Assembly: GCA_022559985.1 (NCBI GenBank) | Contig: JAFJTR010000022.1 | Coordinates: 186,001 to 250,000, forward strand | From: Parastagonospora avenae f. sp. tritici 18332-5 | Taxonomy: Eukaryota; Ascomycota; Dothideomycetes; Pleosporales; Phaeosphaeriaceae | Direction of reading: 5' to 3' | DNA length: 64,000 nt | Shown here: positions 56,938 through 64,000 of the stretch, piece after piece | How the letters are laid out: every line of letters begins with the position of its first letter | Numbering within the stretch: the first letter of the stretch is position 1 | Notes under the pieces: generated by a model | Databases searched by the model: none | The model's input: the letters and a program-made list of their open reading frames with translations, nothing else | Told to the model about the DNA's origin: nothing | Position numbers and translations under genes: made by a program

Positions 56938-59900
56938 ATGGCATCCCTCCGCTCAATCGGCGTCCACAAGCCCGCCGCGCTGCAGTACCTGGTGGCCGAG
57001 TCCATCTTGTCCTCCGATAGCACCGAACGCGACTATGTTTGGGACACCTACACCGACGACAGCCCCGACGGGCCGACCGATGAAATAGTTACCACAGAGT
57101 ATCACGTGGTGTGGTCAAGAGGGGGCATTGTACGCAAGGCCTTCAACTTCGAGATTGAGAAACAAAAGGTTATACAAGCGCTGTTGACCTGGTTTCCTAT
57201 CGAAGTAGAGTCCCAGGCGGCCTCTGCAGCCCCAGGTGCGCTCGAATACAGCGGGACCGATGCTTCAAAGAGCTTCTTGACCCAGGGAACACAACCTGCG
57301 ACGGACCCAAACAATCCCACAGAGCAGGCCCCTTCAACGACTGAAGTGCGTGCGCGTGCGCTTGTTGTCTTCTTGAAGTCGCAAGCTCATGTCATCTTTC
57401 TGTCTGGCACCACCCACATTGTCAATCTTGCATTCGAGGTCGACCGTGCGTTCCCTGCGGCTCGCGGTGTCGTGATACAGAGGAAGACTGCGTTCGAGCA
57501 GCCTGCTGCACTGAGTCCACGGGTTCCCAACGCGCCCCCGAACTCCTTCCTCACCAACAATCAGTCTTTCCTTTCCCAGGATTTGCTTCAGAGCTTCTCT
57601 CAGAGTTTCTCTCAGACCACCCGGCGGCATGGCTCCTCTCTTGGGCCTTCAAGAGCTGGCAAAAGCCGACAATCTGGCTCAGTAGGGTATCTTGAAAGCT
57701 TGGGTCAACTGGGGAATGCAAAGGATGAGAGCTTGCCTAGAATCTACTCGCTCACAGATCCTTTATCAAACCTAGGTCTGGTAGTCAACGTGCAAGCAGG
57801 TGTGGAGCGGAGCGGTCTGCTCACCGTGCAGGGCTCCGGTCATCGAAGACTCGAACCTGTTGACAAGGCTGAAGAAGTCATATACGTCTCCCCTCAAAAT
57901 GAAGTCTTGTTTGATCGTAGCGGCAACGACAAACCGCTTTTGTTGGTAGTCACGGCTAATTACGAGACGAATGTATTTACCATCTGGTCAGCAGCGTACC
58001 TCGAGCCCAAATCAATATCAGCTTCCCGAAAACACCATGTTCCATTGCCAATCACTAAGTCTCGACGACGCAGCTCGTATGGTGCAACTGCACCTGGCAC
58101 TGGGGCAACGACACCGGCCATCCGGGGCGCAGAGAGGTTCAGAGGGAGCTTCGGCGGAAAGCCACGCAGCAAGACGCAGTCCCATTCATTCAAAGAGGCG
58201 TCCATGGGCAAGGAGCGACTGACAGACGAAGCGGTCGAGGAAGCTCTTGCCTCACAGCTAAACCCCGACTCCGAGATCGTTCGACAACCAAAAGAGTCCA
58301 GACGCGTCAGCGGATTGCTCTCTCGAGCAGAATTGTCAACAAGTTTCGACAAGTCAGCTTTCCAGGATCTGGCCACCCAACGAACTAGTTTGGGAGGCAA
58401 TCTTTCCGCCAGCTTTAATGCTAGTCAGCGCAGTCGCCATTCAATGGGCAATGATCGGACCAGCTTTGGCGGGTATTCACAGTCCCGACACCGAGCGTCG
58501 ACCCCGGGGAGCATCACATCTCGCATGAGCCTCGCAGCCTCTATAGACGATACGTTGGAAGACGTTATGGACGAAGACACGTTTGATACTATCGAAGACT
58601 ACGATGAGCTAGATGACCTCTTCGCGCCACCAGACGCAGAGGGCGACAACCAAGAAACGAAGAGGCTGCACAAGGAGATGGTGATGACCGTCGTTACCGA
58701 GATACCAGCAACGCAGTACTTGAAGAGTGGATTGTTTGCATTGAGCGACCCCGCTCTGAGCCCCCAGGTACACCTTCCCACATTGCACATCACCCTTGGA
58801 CCTTCACTAACATGATTACACAGGGCCAACCGCGATCGCGAGTCTTGACGTTGAAAGCACCCTTCAATTCAGCGACACTCCATGAGCGAAAAGTATACTT
58901 GTACATCAACCATGCGTCATTGGCAAGCCCATTAGAGTGCGAGTTGAGTGTCACACGAAAGCGACTGTCCCCATCGGCATCGGCATCTCAGCCTCGTTCA
59001 GTTCGCGCTGCACCTCGGTATGCATGTGTACCAAGATATGTGGACACACGACTACTTGAGGGCGCACTTGACTTGGTCAAGACGCGTGATGGACATGTCG
59101 AACGCGTGGCCATTCTTACGTCTACCGATCCTCAAGAACCGTGTCTGGGCCTAGTAGCAGGCTGGGGAAATCATTTACCACCAAAGCTCTCTCTCGGAAA
59201 ATTAAAGCTGTTTGACCCATATAGCATCTTTCAGCAGGAGCAAACAAGAGCTACGGCAGGCTTGCATCGAACAATTGCTGCAATCACACCACTGCAGCAC
59301 TTGGTCTCGCCAGGCCCAAGTGGTAAGCTCGAAGTTGTCGATGGTGGATACCGCCGACATGGGATTGAATTACGCATGTCACCCTCAGACACCTTTGTGG
59401 CAGATCTTTTTCGCGTACTATCGACGGTTCTACCCAATCACACTGGTGATTTTCTCCTCGAAATATGGTGGAATGTTCGCAAGGCAATCGCAGAGGAAGC
59501 GCATGATCAAGCTAGCCTTGACTGGCAAGCCTTTGTCACGACAATGTTCACGCTCGCAGTGCCTTTTGTGGATGAAAAATCTCGGAAAGCAAGCGGTCGC
59601 GCGAAGTCTACCCAACGAAGAAGCTCCGGCCGGCCGCAAAGCCAGGCAAAGCCGGACGAAGCGGTTGATGACGAAGATTCAAGCTGGCGTCTGATGTGCG
59701 CTCGGCAGGCATCCCAGCCCCAGGCCAAAAGCTGGTCATCGTCGCCTTGGAATTGGGCACTGCACAGCAGCTCTGCATCTACCACGATGAGCCCGCCTTC
59801 GAGGCGATCTTCAGCCCGTCAGACACCCACCATCTCACAACAGATTAATGCCAAGGATGATATGATCGCTACTTGCATAGAGGCGGCGCGGCAATACACA

Positions 59901-62900
59901 CAGTCACCCGTTGGTAAAGCAGCTAGCGACATATGGAGACGGCTGTCTCTTTCAGAACGACAGGATCTTCGCATTGGAACTCTTTCTGAAGCCATAGTCA
60001 CTCTGCACCTCTTTCTCGAGGAGAGAAAACTCGATGCTATGTGCCAGGACTATGCCGGAATACAACCTCGTAATCTCGCGCCAGTTTTGGCTCAACTAGG
60101 TCACTGGCTACGATGGGATGGGTGGGGTTGGAGGACAGGAGGATTCTTCGACCTCAATGGTGGATCCTCGAACGACTGGAGCTATGAAGATTCCATTTTC
60201 ACCTCGAAAGTAAAGCTGCATGCACAGCCATGGGACACACCTCCGTCAGTCCTGGAATGGCTTGGTGCAGTAGTCGGTCCTCAACATTATGCCCCATTCC
60301 CCACCCTAGCTGTGCTTATTCGCAAATCGAAAGCCTCCCCGCATTCATCCATCAATATTGACGAGGTTATCGCAAGCGTCACGCCACGCACAGTGGCATT
60401 ACACAAGTTCTTCCGCGACATCGACCCTGCATCAAGTCCTCGAAAGGTGGTGGAATTGATCGAATCTTGCGGAATTGATGCAGACGTGCTCGCTACTTTG
60501 CCAGAGGCAGCCAAAGCACCACTCATGGAAGCCATCACACAATGTCAAGCCAATCCTCCTACAACGTGGTCGGGCTCACTACTCAGACTGGTACAGCGCG
60601 AAGACCTTGACCTGACACTGACGAGTAGCGCGGATGCCGCCCAGGAAGCTCAAACAAGTCTGACCACACCAAACAATCTACGCGATGTGCATACAATATG
60701 CCAGGCCACCGATCGTAACGAGCCGATCCAATCATCTTCAGAAGTCGATAGACACTACATTACCAGACTCATCTTTCATGAAGACAGGCGGTTTATGGAA
60801 GCATACTCGCTGTTGGAACCCTTGCGACAGGCGGTGGCAGAGTACAGAGCCGACAGCCGGGCTGACGATGCAGCCGTATTGGAAGGCCAGAAAACGCAGA
60901 TGCAATGGGTCATGGTTCGAACCTTTTCACTTCCTGTGGGAAGTTCCATGATCAAGTTCAGTAGTAAGAAGCCGTTACTCACAGAGAAGTACCCGCTCTA
61001 TGGCTTCTCAACTTCGTGTCTGATGAAGCCAATGGGAAACGTGGTGACTGCTGAACGCCAGAATTACAGCGAGGAAAAGTACTTCTGGGCCTTCTTCAAT
61101 GCAGGTGTTGCTGCGGGGCTGAGCATCTCACGCGAAGCTCAGGGCATCGACACTTCTTGGATCATGTACAACAAGCCTTCGGAGCTTACGAACAAGCACG
61201 CTGGTCTGCTGCTAGGGCTGGGCCTGAACGGCCACTTACGGACCATCGCAAAGTGGCTGTCCTTCAAATATCTCACACCCAAGCATACCATGACCTCAGT
61301 CGGACTGCTTTTGGGCTTGGCGGCGTCCTTCATGGGCACAATGGACACGCTCGTCACACGCCTGTTGTCAGTTCACGTTACTAGAATGTTGCCACCTGGG
61401 GCAGCAGAGCTCAATCTATCGCCATACACACAGACGACGGGTCTCATGGGCATAGGCCTGCTGTACTACAACACTCAACATCGTCGCATGAGTGAAGTCA
61501 TGCTGTCTGAGATCGAGCACGTTGACATGCCGGATCCATCAGAGCCCCCAGATTCGCTTCGCGACGAGGCATACAGGCTCGCCGCTGGCTTTGCGTTAGG
61601 CTTCATCAACCTGGGCAAAGGCAAGGACCTTCGAGGTCTGCATGACATGAGAATCGTGGAGCGTCTCATGACAGTAGCGGTTGCCCCCAAGAAAGTCGAC
61701 ATCGTCCATGTGCTCGACCAAGCAACGGCAGGAGCGGTCATTGCCATTGCTCTCATCTTCATGAAGACGCACGACAAGATGGTGGCCAACAAGATCGATA
61801 TTCCTGATACTCTGCCTCAATTCGACTACGTGCGACCGGATATATTCCTACTGCGCACTCTCGCAAAGCACCTCATCATGTGGGACAAGATCGATGCAAA
61901 AGACATCTGGATCAAAGCCAACCTACCCGTTGAATATCGCTCCGATTCCGATCTCAAACACATCTCCAGGCTACGCACTGAGCAGATGCCCTTCTTCAAC
62001 ATCCTCGCTGGTCTCTTATGGAGCATCTCCCTCAAACACGCCGGTACTGGCGATACCCAAGTCCGCGACTTCTTACTCAAATACCTCGACCAATTCATGC
62101 GCATCGCCAAATTCCCCGCCCTGCGGTTCGACGCCAAACTCGCGCGTCACACCGTGCGAAATTGTCAAGACCTGCTCGCTCTCTCCGCCGCCACTGTCAT
62201 GGCAGGCACAGGCGACCTCGACGTCTTCCGCCGCCTGCGCGGTCTCCACGGCCGCATCGGCCCAGAAGTACCCTACGGCTCCCACCTCGCTGCACACATG
62301 GCATTCGGCACGCTCTTCATCGCCGGCGGCACACAAACTTTCAGCCGCTCTAACAAAGCCATCGCCTCGCTCATCTGCGCCTTCTATCCGCTCTTCCCCA
62401 TGGACGTCCAGGACTCCAAAGCCCACCTCCAAGCCTTCCGCCACTTCTGGGTCCTCGCCGCCGAGCCGCGCTGCCTCGTCGTGCGCGACGTGGACACCGG
62501 GCGCGCGATCAACATGCCCATCACCGTGTATCTCAAAGAAGATGCCACCACGCGGACGGTCGTGGCCCCGTGCTTACTCCCTGAAATCGACCTGATCGAC
62601 CGCCTCGAGACGACAGACGTCAACTACTGGCCCACCGTCCTCGACTTCGAAGGGAATAAACTCCATAGACAGGCGTTTATGCGCCATCAGACGCTGCATG
62701 TGAGGAAGCGCGCGCCGGCGGATACGCATTCGTCCGTCTTCAGCGCGACGCTGTCTGCGCTCGCGCCTTCTACCCTGTCTGCGCTGCCGTTCAAGTGGCT
62801 CTTCAATATCCCCGCGCTCGCGCAGTTCATATCCACGAGCGACGCGGGTCTCATCTTACCTGGCGATCCGCACTCCAAGACGCTCCTGGACTTCGAGGGC

Positions 62901-63086
62901 ACGGTGGTCGAGAGCAGGTTGGTGCTCAGTCGCTTGAGTCGGAGTGCGAAGGTGGATGAGTTGAGGGAGTTGAGGGGCGTGTTTGAGTGGGCGGAACGAG
63001 AGTGCGGGAGGGTGAGGTGGATTGGGAGGGAGGTGCTGGAGGGTTTGAGGGCGGGTGTGTTGGAGAGAGGGAGGGGGATGGGATAG
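56938..63086 (+). CDS. APC1: Anaphase-promoting complex subunit 1 (Apc1/BimE)
   Basis: Largest scaffold subunit of the anaphase-promoting complex, the ubiquitin ligase that triggers mitotic exit. Exons 56938-58767 and 58824-63086 are joined at a phase-0 intron and give 2030 aa, close to Aspergillus BimE. The N-terminal propeller starts MASLRSIGVHKPAALQYLVA with WSRGGIVRKAFNFE. A Ser/Arg-rich loop (SFSQTTRRHGSSLG and further) is typical of the regulated Apc1 loop. The C-terminal half has the proteasome/cyclosome-type repeats: HAGLLLGLGLNGHLRTIAKW, TSVGLLLGLAASFMGTMDTL, TTGLMGIGLLYYNTQHRRMS and AYRLAAGFALGFINLGKGKD. The final domain includes SHLAAHMAFGTLFIAGG and AFYPLFPMD. The Ser/Pro-rich stretch at about 59650-59830 is the least conserved-looking part. 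Confidence 0.92.
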
Positions 63087-63612
63087 GTGATGTGGGGGGG
63101 GGGGGGGAAGGCTATGGAGTGTAGTAGTGCATATTTTAAGCATAGTTGTGATGAAAATCGAGTCTGATGTTGGAGAGTCTTGCTGTCTTTCATGCCATTA
63201 TTCGAATGCCTACGTAGTGTAGGTAAGTAAGTAGGTGTATACGCTGGCCATGCTCGAGATATTGGCATCCACCAAGCCGAAAACATGTCGTAGCTGGCTG
63301 CACGCAAGGAATTGAAAGTCCTCTATTGAACAATTCGTGCTTTGTTTCGGTTCATTATTCAAAGACCTACGTGATGTAGGTGAAATAAGTAGGTGTATCC
63401 TCCCGGCATGCTCAAAAGATCAGCTTTCCATCCATCCATCAAAATCCCATCATAGCTGTCAGCCCAAGTAATAAGAAGAAGAAGAGGAGAATATGACCTC
63501 CCCATAAACGCCCTTAAAGCTCGACGCAGATCCTCTTTCCCCAAGACGCCAATGAACACCATACCCAAAAATCCGCTCCAAATGGAGAAACGCCATGCCG
63601 AAACACCACTTT
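63087..63612. other. Intergenic between convergent genes, with G14 run and tandem repeat
   Basis: Contains a run of 14 G at 63094-63107 just after the APC1 stop, and an imperfect tandem repeat of about 157 bp starting at 63196 and 63353. Presumably 3' sequence of APC1 and of the methyltransferase gene. Confidence 0.6.
63196..63475. repeat. Imperfect tandem repeat with hairpin units
   Basis: Two copies begin CATTATTC at 63196 and 63353. The first ~66 bases are the best conserved. Each copy contains a short palindrome (CCTAC-GTAGT-GTAGG in copy 1, ACCTAC-GTGAT-GTAGGT in copy 2) followed by AAGTAGGTGTAT and then CATGCTC. Weaker similarity continues to about 63352 and 63475. The divergence suggests an old duplication. 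Confidence 0.65.
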
Positions 63613-64000
63613 CTACGCGAAAACCGCATCGTCCTCGTCCTCCCCCTCATCGTCACTCCCCGGCTCCACGGGCCAATGCGCGGGCTTAACAACCCTACTC
63701 CCCGCCTCATCCGCGCGCGGTTTCCGCCCATGCACAACATACACCTTATAAAACGCATGGACGCTCTTATCCACAATCGCAGTCCTGAGATGCGCGAGGT
63801 AGACCTCGACCTCGACCTCCGTCCAACCGAGCGCTTTGATGAAGTACTCGACGGTCCAAGCGTGCACGCCCTCGCACATGTTCCACATCATGAATTTGCC
63901 GATGAGTTTATCGCGGGGATCTTTAGCCCAGGCGTTGACGGGGATGTGAAACACCTCCTCATACACATCCACAAATCCCGCCTGCTCGTACCACGTCTTG
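63613..64000 (-). CDS. LaeA/UMTA-like methyltransferase, C-terminal part (runs off right edge)
   Basis: The minus-strand frame is open from the window edge to TAG at 63613, about 128 codons. It reads WYEQAGFVDVYEEVFHIPVN, then WAKDPRDKLIGKFMMWNM and GVHAWTVEYFIKALGW. This is the conserved C-terminal segment of fungal S-adenosylmethionine-dependent methyltransferases of the UMTA/LaeA-like type (Gf-DV-E...-P-N-W--D...-lG......-G----s---f---lGW). The tail is acidic (EPGSDDEGEDEDD). The SAM-binding domain lies outside the window. Many paralogues exist in moulds, and the substrate or regulatory role cannot be deduced from this piece. Confidence 0.8.
   Translation of the reverse strand, partial: KTWYEQAGFVDVYEEVFHIPVNAWAKDPRDKLIGKFMMWNMCEGVHAWTVEYFIKALGWTEVEVEVYLAHLRTAIVDKSVHAFYKVYVVHGRKPRADEAGSRVVKPAHWPVEPGSDDEGEDEDDAVFA

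Noticed and set aside
59640..59900. Possible local frameshift in APC1, because an alternative frame looks protein-like
   Set aside because: The annotated frame is open, flows into conserved helices on both sides and needs no shift; Ser-rich loops there are normal for Apc1.

Overview
The window is nuclear DNA of a filamentous ascomycete (Pezizomycotina). The evidence is short introns of about 45-60 nt with GT..AG ends and CTNAC-like branch points, closely spaced genes on both strands, a desaturase with a C-terminal cytochrome b5 domain, and fungal forms of Utp22, augmin HAUS1 and cystathionine gamma-synthase. The duplicated BTB/RING genes make a Dothideomycete likely, but that is inference. 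No rRNA, tRNA, CRISPR array or long autonomous transposon was seen.

Layout. 1-9964 is a housekeeping block: a partial F-box-like gene at the edge, CCT7, an FBXO9/Pof7-type F-box protein, an Mtm1/SLC25A39-type mitochondrial carrier, an ELYS-domain protein and a delta-9 desaturase. 10635-17854 is a head-to-tail array of five related minus-strand genes in which a RING-like zinc module sits inside a BTB-like fold. Copies B and D look intact, A has an in-frame stop, C is a truncated remnant, and E has a frame slip plus a lost zinc ligand. 18187-21725 holds an OXR1-type TLDc protein, Trm10, and the complex I subunit GRIM-19/NDUFA13.

23154-31589 is an accessory metabolic region: an unknown protein with a frame slip, an alpha/beta hydrolase divergent from a cytochrome P450, an SDR divergent from a carboxymuconolactone decarboxylase (CMD) pseudogene, and a type-B carboxylesterase. 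The CMD gene is split by a 292-bp element with 58-59 bp terminal inverted repeats and a 5-bp target duplication. Both divergent promoters carry repeated TGTGGGGA-like sites, suggesting co-regulation.

32023-40194 returns to core genes: Utp22, protein-L-isoaspartate methyltransferase and a GTPBP1-like GTPase. 40195-50669 is gene-poor, with one C2H2 zinc-finger gene as the only confident coding unit. 50670-63086 carries cystathionine gamma-synthase, HAUS1, a Nup37-like WD protein and Apc1. A partial LaeA/UMTA-like methyltransferase runs off the right edge.

Three reading-frame breaks coincide with six-base homopolymers and a G14 run is present, so base-call error must be excluded before those genes are called dead. 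Exon coordinates were worked out by hand from splice signals and frame continuity. No database search was possible.
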